A stretch of 64,000 nucleotides of DNA, from NCBI GenBank assembly GCA_028023455.1, contig JAQFVV010007238.1, positions 1 to 64,000 of the forward strand. Direction: 5' to 3'. Made by a program: the position numbers and the translations under genes. The DNA is from Epiperipatus broadwayi (Eukaryota > Onychophora > Udeonychophora > Euonychophora > Peripatidae). This document shows, piece after piece, positions 46,208 through 60,389 of the stretch. A model generated the notes under the pieces. The model searched no databases, was not told where the DNA came from, and was given only the letters and a program-made list of their open reading frames with translations. The first letter of the stretch is position 1. Each line of letters begins with the position of its first letter.

Positions 46208-49200
46208 TATGTTGGAGGATCGAATCATTAGAATTATCCGAGGTAATTTGCCTTCCCATGTTGCACAGATGCTAATACTGATGGGAGTAAAATCAGTTGA
46301 ACAAATAGCTCACTGGCTAGACACCATAGATGGGAGAGAGCAGGATTGTGTGGTACAAGACATGCAAGAGAATAGTAAAGGTATAGCCCAGCATTGGAAT
46401 GTAAAGAGTGGGCTGCATAAACACTTCATTGAAAAGGAAATGTCAAATCTGGTCTGTTCTTGGGAAGATAAAGTACCAGAATATGCACCACAGAGTTGTC
46501 CGAAAATACCTTTAGAAATTGAAGGAATTGGGGTCATTGCAATGTTAGACTCTGGTAGCCAAATATCAGTGATATCTGAAGAATTATACCAGAAAATTTT
46601 ATCAGTAAACTCACGGATAGAGACCTTACCTTTAAAGGCAACACAAATCACCCTTGCAAATAACCGAAAAGCAAACCTTATACCCAAGCAAATATGGTTA
46701 GAATTACTTATAAATGGGAGGACAGTCTATCATGTATTTTTAATTATGGGTAGTTTAATTCATGACATCATATTAGGGTCTGATTTCTTGTATAAGAACC
46801 AGTGTATTGTAAATTACGAAAAGAAAAGAATGAGCTACCAGGGAGGTGATATTAAATTCTTGCCACCTCAGTTGCCAAACTTTGGGGAAACTTGTTGCAT
46901 AAGTCAATCTATTGTAGATTTGATGCAAGAAAAAATGAGTGAAGTACAGACAGCATCTAATGGGGACAGCAAAAAACTCCAAGAGATATTCCAACAGTAT
47001 CATGAGATTTTTTCGGACAGTCCAGGGAAGATTAGAGGATGTCAACAGAAGATCAAACTGAAACCAGGGGAACCTTTTCAAGCACGGTCATACCCAGTCC
47101 CAAATCAATTTAAAAAAGAAGTGGAGAAACAGTTAGAGCAGATGTTGAAGGGGGGCATAATTAGTAAATGTTCATCTCCTTACTGCAACCCTTTGGTGGT
47201 GGTTAGAAAAAAAGATGGGTCAGTAAGGTTGTGCTTGGATGCCCGTCAGCTTAATAAAGTGACTATACCAGACTGTACAATCCCACCTCCGATACAAGAG
47301 TTACTGGGAAAATTTAAAGGGAAAAGAATATTTTCTACATTCGATCTAACTTCCAGTTACTGGCAGATAGAACTCCACCCAAATGATCGCCAGTATACTG
47401 CCTTCAGGTATGGGGGATATTCATACAAGTTTAATCATATGCCATTTGGACTGATCAACAGTGGTCCTGGGCTGCTGCAGTGTTTAGATTGGGTCCTATC
47501 ATCTGATATCAAGAAAATTCTGACCATGTATGTGGATGATGTTGTTATAGCATCTGCATCTATGGAAGAGCATCTCCAGCAGTTGGAACAGTTTTTAGGG
47601 AATGTAAAGAAAAAGATATCAAGAGAAATTTAAAGAAGAGTAAAGTGGCCTCTGAGGAAATCGAATTTTTGGGTCATTTGGTAGGCCAGGAAGGAGTAAA
47701 ACCTCATCCAGATAAAATAACAGTGATTTCAGATTTCCCTAGACCACAGACAAAGAAACATATACGGTCATTTTTGGGACTATGTAACTTTTATAACAGA
47801 TTTTGTGACAATTTTGCTGGCCAAATGGAACCATTGCTCAGATTGATTAGAAAAGAGGTCAGATCGAAATGGACTATTGAACAGGAAGAAGCTTTTAACC
47901 AAGTAAAGCAAAGTTTTTTAAAACAGGTTGTGTTGGATTATCCTGATTATGATAAGCCGTTCATTCTCCAGACCGATAGTAGCGGATATGGCCTGGGTAT
48001 CACTCTGTCACAAATTCAACCTGATGGACGAATTGGGGTGTTATATTTTATAAGCCGCTTATTGAAGGGACCAGAACTTAATTATATGGTCACTGAAAAA
48101 GAGGCTCTGGCCATTGTATGGGCTTTCCAAAAGTTCGATCTATGTTGTTAGGCTCTCAAGTAGTGGTGATAACCGACCATAAAAGTCTTGAGTTTCTAAA
48201 TCACAGCTATCTTACTAATAGCAGGTTAGTCCGGTGGAGTTTATTCCTGCAGGAATTTAACTACACTGTGAGGTATTGCAAAGGGGCAGAAAACGTGGTT
48301 GCGGACATCCTCAGTCGTCATCCTGTCCCTGCACAAACCACGAAACACCTCAGTCTGGAGCAAGGATACATAGCAAGTACCACGATAATGGGAAAAGATG
48401 AAGACATAGAAAAAGAATTAAGCCAACTAACTAAGAGGCAACAAGAAGACAGCTATCTAAATAGCATTTGGACTAAATGCCAGAAATCTGGAACTAATTC
48501 CAGAGAGATATGGGATAGATATAAAGTTGAAGGAGGGGTGTTATATTGTCAATTCAAAAAAGGTAAGGATGAATGGAAGGCGATGATACCTCCAAAAATG
48601 AGACGGGCTCTCATCAGTTATATGCTTCGGTTGTATGGTCATTATGGAACGCCAAAAACCGAGTATTGTTTAAGACAGTGGTTTTACTGGCCACGGATGC
48701 ACCAGGATATTATCACTGTACTGAATCAATGTGAAATATGTCAACGTATGAAACCACAGAATAAAACATACGTCAGTCCAATGAAATCAATCATACCTGA
48801 TGACCTGAATGAGGTGATGGCTATAGATTTTTATGGCCCCTTGCCGATGTTCAACAAAAAGAGATACCTACTGGTTACATATGATTTGTTTTCGAAATGG
48901 GTGGCCGCTTACCCTTTGGCATGCACCACCACCCGAGAAGTTACACGGGTATTAGATGCTGTACATTTTCCAAAAGTGGGGAAGCCAAAGGCAATACTTT
49001 CGGATCATGGAACCCCTTTTGTGTTGGAGGAATGGAACCGATGGGTCTCCAAATGAGGTATCAAGAACCTGTTGACATCAATCCGAAATCCCCAGAGTAA
49101 CCCCTGTGAACGAGTCATGCGGGAGTTGGGTAGACTTTTCTGTACCTATTTGCCAACAAACCATAGGGGATGGGTTAAACAACTACCTCAGACACTGAAT

Positions 49201-49633
49201 TATATTAACTGGTCGGTAAATGAATCCACTGGGTTTACTCCCATGCGATTACACTTTGGAAAACACCCTCCAAAACTGTTTAAAACTAGTCTTTCAGGGA
49301 GCCAAGAGGGAGTCATCGACCGGGATCACGATAAAACACAAGCTAAAACCCAAATGCAACGAATGAGCACTAGGCATAAAAAACAGAAGGGAACCCCTAA
49401 GTATACATTCCAAGTAGGGGACAAGGTCATGGTTAGGACACCCCATGTTAGTGATCCAGGGAAATTCAAATTTAAAAAATTGTTGTAATCTCTATGAAGG
49501 CCCTTTTGAAATTGTAGAATGTTGCAGGGATAATGCTTTATGGGTGAGAATGGAACAAGGGATTAAGGGCACATATAATGCTCGGTCTTTGAAACCCTAT
49601 GGGAAGGTAGCGATTAATTCAAAATTGACATAA
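46146..49633 (+). pseudogene. Gypsy-type pol (protease, RT, RNase H, integrase), broken
   Basis: Pol blocks in order. Protease: MLDSGSQISVIS near 46550 and ILGSDF near 46778. RT: VVRKKDGSVRLCLDARQLN near 47200, FSTFDLTSSYWQI near 47335, MPFGL near 47440, and the YVDD catalytic box near 47530. RNase H: LQTDSSGYGLG near 47970 and EKEALAIVWAF near 48100, ending in NVVADILSRHP. Integrase: zinc region GHYGTPKTEYCL to CEICQR near 48640-48750, catalytic core with AIDFYGP near 48820 and ILSDHGTPF near 49000, and YEGPFEIVE near 49495. The continuous 495-codon stretch is 46146-47633. Lesions: frameshifts near 47620, 48130 and 49485, and an in-frame TGA at 49054-49056. Protease, RT, RNase H, integrase order is the Ty3/Gypsy order. 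No envelope frame follows. Confidence 0.9.
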
Positions 49634-49753
49634 CTTGCATGTTAAAATGTATAATATAAATGCTGAATTTAAAATGTAAGTAATTAAAGAAGATGTAAAA
49701 ATAGTTAAGTAAGACCATTAAAAAAGAATGGTTTCCTTTTTAATAGTCTCATC

Positions 49754-49767
49754 AGGGACGGGGGTAT
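49754..49767 (+). promoter_or_regulatory. Polypurine tract before the 3' LTR
   Basis: AGGGACGGGGG followed by TAT lies directly before TGTGCC of the 3' LTR. It is mostly purine and in the correct place to prime plus-strand DNA. Confidence 0.7.
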
Positions 49768-52225
49768 TGTGCCAGTCCGTGTATAATGGCCATGCACAAA
49801 ATGGCTGTTTGCTGAAGATTCAGCACAGCTTACGTGTATCGCATGAAAATTATAATTTTAATACGATTTATTAAATTATAATTCAGAGGGGAAGTGGGAG
49901 GTATGGATATAGTACATAAATAAATGGGTTTGGGCTATATTATATTCTTATTATACCCACAGTACAAGTGTATGCAGTGTATATATGTTTTAATAATTTA
50001 TTCGACTAGCAAACCTGTCTAAAAAAAAAAGGGGGGGAAATAAGTTGTAATATTTGTTTATGTGTAGAACAGTTTTTTGTTGTTGTTGTATTTTACTACT
50101 TATAAATGTTCGAACACACATATATAGAAATGTATTTTTATTTTTTTTTATTTTTCCTAAAAAAAGAAAAGAAAATTCTAAATAGTTAAAAATTTTTGCA
50201 TTTATTGGAATTTAGCTTTTCTAATTGTTAGAATGAGAGGGTTTGAAATTAATTAATTAAATTTGTAAAAGGAAAAAACCTTTTTGCTAATTACAATCTA
50301 CTTTCAACCGAAGAAAATGTTTTGTATAAAAGAATTTTCGGTTGATCGTGAATAAAGATAAAATAGATTTTATCTAAGAAAGGAATGTAAGCACAATGGG
50401 TGTCAAGTACTCAATATGGAAGCTTGCAAAAGTGTACTTTAATAAATAAAAAGGTAAAAGAATGTAGAAAGGTATATGAAGGTATAATTAAATTTATTAT
50501 TAGCTGATGCAATAGCTCATAGAGGGGGCATGACAATTGGACTATTTGGGCTATATGTGCTGCTTACTGGGGGCTTTGAGTCAGTCGAGTACTAGCTTGC
50601 TAAAGCATGTGGACCAAGGGAGATTAGCCTGCTAAAGAGTGCAGACAAGTGGAGATTAGCCTACTAAAGCATGCGGATCAGTTAATGCTAGCTTGCCAAA
50701 GCATTCCAATGGCAAAGATTTAGAAAGTTAAATCTTGTCTCCCGCTAGTCTAAAAAAATGGAACAGTATAGATTTGTGAAAAACAATCCGACAGAGAGAA
50801 AGGAGAAAATGAACTGTGTCTGTTAAAATTATAATCACTTGGTCATTTACCAGAAAAAGAATTTGAAAATTAGCATTTAGCAAGGATCGTTAAGTGGAGT
50901 TTGGAAAATGATCAACAACATGGATTCTCAATGCGTTTAAATAATAATAATAAAAAAAAGAAAGACGAATCATAGTTGGAGAACTGCAATTTATTTAGGA
51001 TCTACTTGCCCTAATCAGCCGTGTGTGATATACATATATATGGGAGAAGTATACTTATAGATCCGATAATTTGAAAGATGGCTCGATTATACGTTCCGGG
51101 TTATTATCCTACCATGGAGTAGACTTTCAGCCATAGTACACCACCTGTTTGGCTATAAAGTCCAAAGATGCCTTAGAAGAAATAACAGACCCTGATGACA
51201 AGAAAGACTCAAAGTATATCGGTGAATGGAAGCCTTATCTGCCCTATGAAGAAGCCGTGTGGCCCAGGAAGTTCGAATTGAATACAAGAACAAGTTCAGA
51301 GGAGCATGTATAGTTGGTTATATATATATTTATATATTCTATTATTTTTTTTTCCTCTCATTTATGTTCTTTGTAAAAAAAATTTTTATGATATGTATAT
51401 ATTATTACTGCATACCTTGTTATATGGATTTATTACTCTAAAGTGGGAAAGAATATAGAGCACACCCATTGTGTAATCTTTTAGATATTGTTTTCTTTCT
51501 TTTATATATCTTGGGGTCATATATATATATATGCATCGGTGGAGGGTAAATATAATTTAAATATTTTTTTATATATATTGGACTTATATGTATGCATTAG
51601 TGGAGGATAAATATAATAATCTGGGGATAATAAATATTCACTTTTGTAATTAAAATCGTTTATAAGTTTTTGACTTAGCTTTAAAATAATTATTAAGTTA
51701 TTAGTACAGATATATAGTTTTTTTTTTAATCAAAATGCAAATCCACGTAGTTAACCTGACATTTATAGAATATAAAGTGAGCTAGATAGGGATAACTTAC
51801 CGGGGAGTTGGATTGTTTCTTTTATTTTAGTCCAAACGTCTCAAAATATTCATATTCGTTAATGACTAGTCACATTTTACACACTCTTTCGGGAAAGAAA
51901 AGGAATAAGTATAATCTTGAACGGGAGTGGCGCTAGAGACTGAAGGAATATTCAGTACTCTTAAAGGTGTGTAAGGACACTTTAATTAGTCAACGTATAA
52001 TTAATCGGCTAATGAAACAAATTAACAAGGAAGGTCTGGAGGGGCCTAATTTCAGGTTCAATCTACTTCCTCTAATAATTTCTTTGAGGTATTTACTCAT
52101 ATTTAATCAAAAATATTTTAGAGAATTATTATTGCTGTTCCATTCTGTAGCATAGGTCACTTCATGCTCGGTGCGTATGAGAGTCTAACCATGCAAGACC
52201 ACTACAGGGTCGTCGAACCGGCACA
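49768..52225 (+). repeat. 3' LTR of Gypsy-type element
   Basis: 2458 bp, TGTGCC to GGCACA, collinear with 42308-44767 and with the same 32-bp array (50595-50707). Short frames common to both LTRs (for example the 73-codon stretch at 44509 and its 62-codon twin at 51967) are not recognised as proteins. Twelve bases of (AT)n separate it from family-A copy 3. Confidence 0.95.
50595..50707 (+). repeat. 32-bp tandem repeat inside the 3' LTR
   Basis: Same three and a half units as in the 5' LTR, starting at 50595, 50627, 50659 and 50691. Confidence 0.9.
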
Positions 52226-52237
52226 ATATATATATAT

Positions 52238-54277
52238 TGTAATGATATATAAATGTGTCATTACATTAATTTAAAATAAAAACTTAAAAGTTCGCAAATA
52301 AAAGTAAAAATCTAAATGCTAAAATTAAAATGTTTGTTAAACGTATATACATTTGCACAGAGGCCAAACTTTAAAAATATTTTTTTAAAAAAAACAAATA
52401 CGTATTTGAATGTACTTTTTTATAAAAAAGTACAAGATTTAAAAATAAAAACAGGTATTAATTAATGTAATCTGTAAATGGAAATGATTGTTTATGAATT
52501 ATCAAAAACCAAACTGGCCCTTGGGCTCTTGTATAATTAAAATGATCTGATGAAAGATAGATAAGAAAATAAAGAGAAATTAGCTTGACCAATGGAAGCA
52601 CTAAGCCTTGGCTCGGACCCTAACGAAAGTGATGGATTAGTGATGTTTTGTTGATTGAATCCGTGTGGATAATATAAAAAGGGAAATACAGTTTTTTCTG
52701 ACAGTTCCAACGTTTTGTGTTTGAGAGATGTGGTAGGACGCACATACCACACTCTCTATTTAAAAAAAATGAAAAAACTGTGATACCTTGAACCAACTAT
52801 TGCCATCTCCAGAACATTATCTTCCAATGGAGGTGTCACAGGAATTAAAAGCAAAAACCTGGACTCTTCTACCGTGAGCTAGGAACTTTACAAATTAACA
52901 ACAACAAAAAAAAGTAATTAAGAACTTTCATCATTGTTTTTTTTAAAGATTCAGCTAATTTAAATTTTAAAATGAACTCTTATTTGATTTTCAAATTAAT
53001 AATTGATTGTTTAAATTTATATAGTTAAGTTTTGGTAAAATCATTTCCATTTTATTATTTTTATTTGTAGTAATATTTATTGTAGAAATTATTAAATGCA
53101 TTATATTTAAGTTGGGTGTAGACATTGCATAGATTCATTAGCGGTTGATTATGTTGTGCTTTTCACATTTGATTAGAATGTATAAGTCAATGATGTCACT
53201 GCGGTGTCTTTTGATGAACACCAAAGGGTCTCCTGTATTCCCTCAGCAATTGATGTTATCGATTGACTTTGTATTTTGATCAGTTGTGTTTAATTTGGAA
53301 TGTTTTTGACCGTGGAATCTATGCCGCCGATCTATACTCGACATTATAAAACAAATTGTATAAAAATAATCTGTGCGAACATATTTAAATGTTAAATTTA
53401 AGTGGGGCGTAAATGGCTATATAGTTTTGTAAAGTTATATTAAGGGAGGGTCATCTTAAGTTATTCATTTCGTAGTTGAATTGGTTCAATGGATTGGATA
53501 TATTTGTGTAATTGTAGATGTAGTATGATATCCGCTATGGGCAGGATTATATATATACGCCACACACCTGTTTGCCTATGGATGGGTTTGTAAGATGGTA
53601 AAGGACCGCAGTCCATTCCTATGGAGTTTTATGTTTATTGTTCTACTCGCTAACAGATGTGACATTCCTGTTGGTGGAGAGACAATGTCTTCTCTAATTC
53701 TACTTACTGATCAGATGTACATTCCTGAGAGTATAGTATTTTGTGTTGTCGTATTTTCATGCTACATTGAATACATAAATGTATCAGATGGATTGGCGCC
53801 GGTTTGATTGCAAATTTTTTGGCCTAAGATTAAATAAGGGATAGAATATTTTCTTTTCAAATGCAGGTCTATGTAGTCTATTCATACTCGACTATCTAAA
53901 TAAAATATTAAACTCATTGAAACTTAGTTAAATGTAAAATTAAAAGTTAATATAAAATCTAAAATGTTAAACTTATTCCTCAAATTAGAATGATTTTATA
54001 TGTGCGTAAATAAATATTTTTATGTGTTAATTTCTGGCAGTGGCTTTTATTTATTTATATTTAAGATATACATTAAGATATAGATTTTTATCTCTGTGTC
54101 TCCACTGAGCTAGTGACTTGTGCTAACGATCTGAATATTTAAATAAAGTGGAATCTTAACAGCGCGATCTGCCTACACTATAAATTTTTCTAGATTTAAA
54201 TGCCTAGATGGTGCCCTGTAGAGCAGATATTGTAGTTTGCGGTTAGATTCGATCTTAACTTTCATTTCGATTGTTAT
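52238..54277 (+). mobile_element. Family A element, copy 3 (solo-LTR-like)
   Basis: About 2.04 kb starting TGTAATGA in (AT)n, collinear with 12786-14975. Shared landmarks include AAAAGTTCGCAAATAAAA near 52290, the GGGAGGGTCATCTTAAG region near 53445 and TATAAATTTTTCTAG near 54180. The right end reads TTGTTATAAT before (AT)n, so the terminal TTACA is mutated. No protein-coding frame. Confidence 0.65.
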
Positions 54278-54444
54278 AATATATATATATTGAACCACAT
54301 TCAAATATGTGGATTCGAATCACCGGTCTCTTAGGCAGAGAAGAACATACTCGGAGAGTATAATATATATATATTGAACCGCATTCAAATATGTGGATTC
54401 GAATCACCGGTCTCTTAGGCAGAGAAGAACATACTCGGAGAGTA
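54277..54444 (+). repeat. 84-bp tandem duplication with (AT)n and a tRNA-like box B
   Basis: Two 84-base units (TGAACC at 54291 and 54375) differing at very few bases. Each holds (AT)n, a GGATTCGAATCACCGG segment and CATACTCGGAGAGTA. On the minus strand GTGATTCGAATCCAC resembles a Pol III box B, so the unit may be part of a SINE head. Confidence 0.85.
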
Positions 54445-56080
54445 TGTATGCCCAAATGGTAGCTATAAAGTATATAACTAACGTTACATTTCCAGGACAT
54501 AGCTTCTTCTCGCTGTTGAGTTGAACACCACGTCCAAAGCACTTTTTTTTGTTTGTGTAAAAACACGGGCACCAGCTATCTATTCAAGGATGAATAAATA
54601 ACACACTTTGAGCAATGGCCACTAACTCAATGCCTAAATCCACGACTAGCTCAGCTGTTTGTAATCACTAATAGATTATACATAATTAGTGGTTAAGACT
54701 TGATAAAAGAATTGTAAAAAAGAATTGATAAAAAGAATTGACCGACAAATAAAGTTTAATTTGAAAGATAATTTATTAATTAACATTTATTTACTAAATT
54801 TAAACATTTTATACTTCTAATAAAACACACGCATATTTTAAATTAACATTCTAAATAGTTTAAATATTCTTGAATATTTTCATAACAGAACACTGGGAAT
54901 TTATCTACTTTGACTAATAATACTGATAAAAGGATCACGCACATATTAACTCATGCACACACATAATAATGATAATAAAGGACTACATAGCATTTGAAAT
55001 TTAATCACACACATCAATAGTTCATTTATGTATGATATAGAGTTCATATAATTAGACTCTTGAAAGATTCGTATGAATTAATGCAATGCAATGGCTATTA
55101 CAGTATAAACGAAAATAAGCAAATGTTTTACCTAGGATTTTGAACATTGATTTAACACTTGTTTTCTTCTTGTTTGTTGTTTCTTCCAGTATGAATGCTT
55201 CCAGCCAGCTGGGACATTTCCTTGCTGAGTTTCCTGATTTTCACGATTATTACTATTGGAGACAAATAGATACTGACAAAGATTTTCTAAGATGTTAAGC
55301 TGACATTATTTCATGGGAAGATCTGCTGTTTTCTCGGACATCTTGGCTGGAGATAAACGTGCATTCCCAAGACCTTCTCAACACTGCATTTTGTTTGTTA
55401 ACTGCTCAATTAATTTCTGAACTGCACTACTCAATTACTTTGTGAACTGAACTCACTCAATTAATTTGTGGAACTGCCTTGTCTGATATAAAAGGTCTAT
55501 TTATACCTGCACCTTGTTGTCTTTTCTAATATCTCCAGCAAAGATCTGTTGTCAAATTCCAATGATACTCATTTAATAAATGTGTTTTGGAAGATTGCTT
55601 AATTAGTAATAGCCGTGCAATAAAACGTGTTGTTTTATTTTATTAATAGCCATTGCTGTGTTTTTAATGATAATCTTCTTTTATTTCGCATACATTTTAT
55701 TTATTTACAAATCGCACATATATACGCACATATATTTTAATACAATTTACTATTAGTTTTAACATTATTTTTTCTTTAATGAAAAGAGATTGGCATGTTT
55801 TAACTTTTTAAATTATATTTTTACGAATACTAATTAAAACTCTTTACTTCCTTTTATAACCCTTAGTTTAATTTCTCTAATGAAACACCCCTCTCCCCTT
55901 CTGATTAATTGATTGTAGCTCTTATTTCAGAAATTAACGATAGAAAACTATTTGATTCCTTTTTCGAAAACAAGCTGCAATAAACTCAACATTTAATTTT
56001 ATGTTTCTCTTTAACGAAGGATTGTTTTAATAATATAATTTTAGATAAAATTATATGTGCCTATATCAATATAGGTACAA
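54445..56080. other. Non-coding interval with short tandem repeat at 55405-55478
   Basis: No gene recognised. At 55405 three units of about 25-27 bases repeat CTCAATTA.TTT.TG followed by GAACTG. The rest is AT-rich without clear structure. Confidence 0.5.
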
Positions 56081-57182
56081 TATATATAGTGTAGGTTTTG
56101 TAGTTCTTTACACTTAAGAAATCTGCCTATAACAGTGCAACCTTTGGTTGTGTTTTAATTTTATTTTTTGCTGGTCTGGTTGAATTTTGGATTTGGGGTA
56201 ATTTTAATTACATATACATTAGTATTGTCACTGACAATTTTATACAAACATATTAACTTATAATCAATAATAAGCTTTTAACTGTGTTGGTAGATTCAGT
56301 TTTTTATGAAAAATGTGTCTGTGGTGATTTTTGTGTGATCAGTTAAATGCATCCTCACAATATATTAATAAAAGACAATTTATTTTTTTATTTGTTTAAT
56401 ATATTATTAGACTATATAAAACAATTTAAGAGTGCTGATAATTAATTTGACTATTTACATGCTTGCATTCATTATAGTGCTTAATCTTTATATATGAACA
56501 AATATTTACAGACATGTATATATGGTTACATATGTGTTTATGATGGAGCCGGATTAAATAGAATGTAACAAAAAGCAAAGCTTTTTCTAGCAAACATTAT
56601 CTCAGCCATTAGTGAAATGTACATAAAAAATACTTAAATTAAGATAATTTATCTTTACAAAATCATACATTGCATGTATGCCCAAAATGTTTTTTATTTA
56701 AGTAATGATAATATGTTTTTTTGTTTTTACCAGATTTGTTTTAGTAACCTATTGTTACATATTCCAATAATTTGTTATTCAATGACACCATTAATTACAA
56801 ACATATTTAAGACATTAGATTTTGATAAATGTTTATTTTTTTATGCATTGCTTTTATTGATTTGGCAAATGCATTCGATTCACTTAATAGAACTAGTCTG
56901 TGACGTTATTTAACATTAGTTGAATGTTTACCAAAATGATTCACACTATACAATTTCTACACGATAGAGTGCGAAAATTTTTATTGGCCCAAGTAGTAAA
57001 TCTGTAACATTTGAAATGGAAACTGGTGTTAAATAATTATGTGTACAAGATACAACAGCGTTTTCAATTTTTAATCAACAATTGCTTTTGGAATTTGTAA
57101 ATGTTTTTTAATTATGCAGAAGTCATGATTTGATACAGGTGTGATGCTGGAATTTTTAATTTTAACCAATTAAGAGAATAAA
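56081..57182. repeat. Repeat E, copy 2
   Basis: Collinear with 5142-6237 and highly similar. It begins in PLE 3' UTR sequence after a short (TA) tract and ends at AAGAGAATA. The 79-codon frame at 56674 is not preserved in copy 1 and is considered chance. Confidence 0.8.
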
Positions 57183-58142
<960 letters not shown>

Positions 58143-58879
58143 AGCAACATGTCCGCAATCAGTGGAGAAATCCATCCAGTAATGTTTTTTTTTTTTTAAT
58201 GAATCATCCATTTATTAAAGAGAGAATAAAATAAAGAAGGAAAATATATTAGACTTTCAAAATCAGATAATTATTATTGTGACCATGTGGAAAAAGACGC
58301 GTTTTTGGTTTTTGTTCAAGTGGTCTTTAGTCACCTGTTTGGAGACATTTACTTTTATATAGTTTTATTTCATAAGATTTTTAAATAGTTTAAATGACAC
58401 AAAGGATTTAAATATTTAGTTAGAAAATCAAATAGAATTTATTAATGTTATTTTATGCATCAACAATCTTTATCTTTTATTCTCTTTTAATATTTTCGTG
58501 CAGAGAAATACATATTTTACTTGAACAATTGTGCTCAATATTTTCTTTTAAATTATTTTTTCTATTCATTTATTTCACACCAAGATTACAAACGGTTACG
58601 TAGGTAAATGGATTATGTTATTAGTCATTATTTTAGTAAAAAATAATTGAATGTAAAATTTTATCTAATATAATAATGTTTCTTTACAAATAGATGTTAT
58701 AGTAGGTAATAATTTAACCTTTTTTTTTGATTTGAAATTTTATATTTGCATCTTCCACACATATGCATAAGAAACCAAATATATTCATTTACAATAAAGT
58801 CAGAATTAAATGAAAAAATTAAAATCTTATATGGATGAACATGCAAAATATGTTTTTTATATCTGTAACCCTTAGAAAA
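58143..58879. other. Non-coding interval
   Basis: AT-rich; no gene or repeat recognised. Confidence 0.4.
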
Positions 58880-59322
58880 CAGTCAACACTTAGACAATCC
58901 CTGTATTGATACCAATCAAGAGTTTCCAACTTGACTAAGGAACCTTCTTTTAGCAATAGAGATGGAAACTCAACTCCATTAATGATGTCATATATTTATA
59001 TAGGCACTAAATATTGCAATTTGACAACAGAAAATGAAATTATTGATAAAAAGAAGTCGAACTAAACCTTCTTAAACAGGTAAATATAACCTGTTATGAA
59101 TGCAGACTAATATTTAGTCAATGATAACATTACAAATTGCCATATTTTTCAAACTGCACCCAAAGTATTATTTAAATAATAAGTGTAATAATGCTCAAGC
59201 TAAATGTGCATAAATTACTATTAGAAACTAGTCAAAATTTAGACAATCCCAAGATGGATAACAATAAAGAATTTCAAACTGTTGTCAAGGCAAACTCCTT
59301 TCAGCAATAGAGTAGAATCAGG
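58880..59322 (+). repeat. Diverged direct repeat pair
   Basis: 58873-58980 and 59223-59322 share TAGAAA.CAGTCAA or TAGAAACTAGTCAA, TTAGACAATCCC, AA.GA.TTTC.AACT, and CAGCAATAGAG or TAGCAATAGAG in order. They lie 350 bases apart, immediately before repeat B copy 2. Confidence 0.6.
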
Positions 59323-59934
59323 TCACAAATTAAAATCACTCTAAAAGATGAAGAATAGAATGAAGCCACCTACGTTTGGTAGCTATGATGCTTCAAAGCA
59401 TAACTTTGTCAACATTGTTGGTAATTCAGAGTAAAATTAATTTATCAACCAGATGAAATATACTCTTTAGTGTTATTTAATTCATAATTAATTAGACAAT
59501 GTTGGTATCAACTTCTGATTGTAAAAAATAAACAATATTTAATATGTAAATGTTAACTTAAACATAGCTCAATATATATAATCATATAAGTAAATACCAC
59601 AAACAATTAAAAATCTCATTTTCCTTTCTTTACAAAAACTTTATTTTCTGTATATATATATATATCCACTTGTTCATTATATCCAATGTTTCAACTATAC
59701 TAATTTATAATCATTTTCAAGGATCTAAAAAAAACACATTACATTATAACAACCTCCATAAGTATCCACACATTAAAAACAAAAAAGCATAAAAATGAAA
59801 TAAAAATGTAATAAATAAATATAAAAAATAATAAAAACCATAAAACCCTACACACACACACACAACAATTCATTCATACTAAAAAACTTCCTCCCCACTT
59901 ATCCAAATATTTTATATATAATAATATAATACAC

Positions 59935-59963
59935 TATATATATATATATATATAGTGTATATA

Positions 59964-59998
<35 letters not shown>
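59935..59998. repeat. (AT)n microsatellite
   Basis: Two alternating AT runs separated by a TAGTG interruption. This is the empty site of the palindrome present in repeat B copy 1. Confidence 0.9.
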
Positions 59999-60389
59999 CT
60001 ACACTTACTTGTCTCCCTTCTCAAAAAAAACTTTTTCCTTTTTGTTTCAAGAAATTTATTTAACAAATATAAATATACAAAGAGTTTTCCTTTTTTACAT
60101 TTACTTTTATTCAAAAACCCAATTACTAAAAATACTTATTTACTACTTCTTTCCTATACTCTTCATGTAAACAAAATGAGTAAATCACTCTCCCCAGGCT
60201 ATGACTTAACCAGATGGAAGAGGCTATAAGTAATTATTATTATTTTTTATGTATCATTTTATAAAACTTTTGATATTCCCTTTTTTTTTTTATGGATCAG
60301 TTAATTTTTTCTTTATATTTTTTTTATTTTCATATATTCTTTTGACTCAGTAGAACATTTATTGGTAAATTACTACATTTTTGTATTAG

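Larger units (their letters stand above)
44768..49767 (+). mobile_element. Internal region of Gypsy-type LTR retrotransposon
   Basis: 5.0 kb between the LTRs: primer-site region and leader (44768-45307), gag (45308-46207), pol (46146-49633) and a 134-base 3' part. Gag and pol have at least six lesions in total, although the LTRs are still closely similar. No env. The whole element, 42308-52225, is 9.9 kb, half of it LTR. Confidence 0.9.

Noticed and set aside
49634-49767. Envelope gene in the LTR element
   Set aside because: Only 134 bases separate the end of pol from the 3' LTR, too little for an env.
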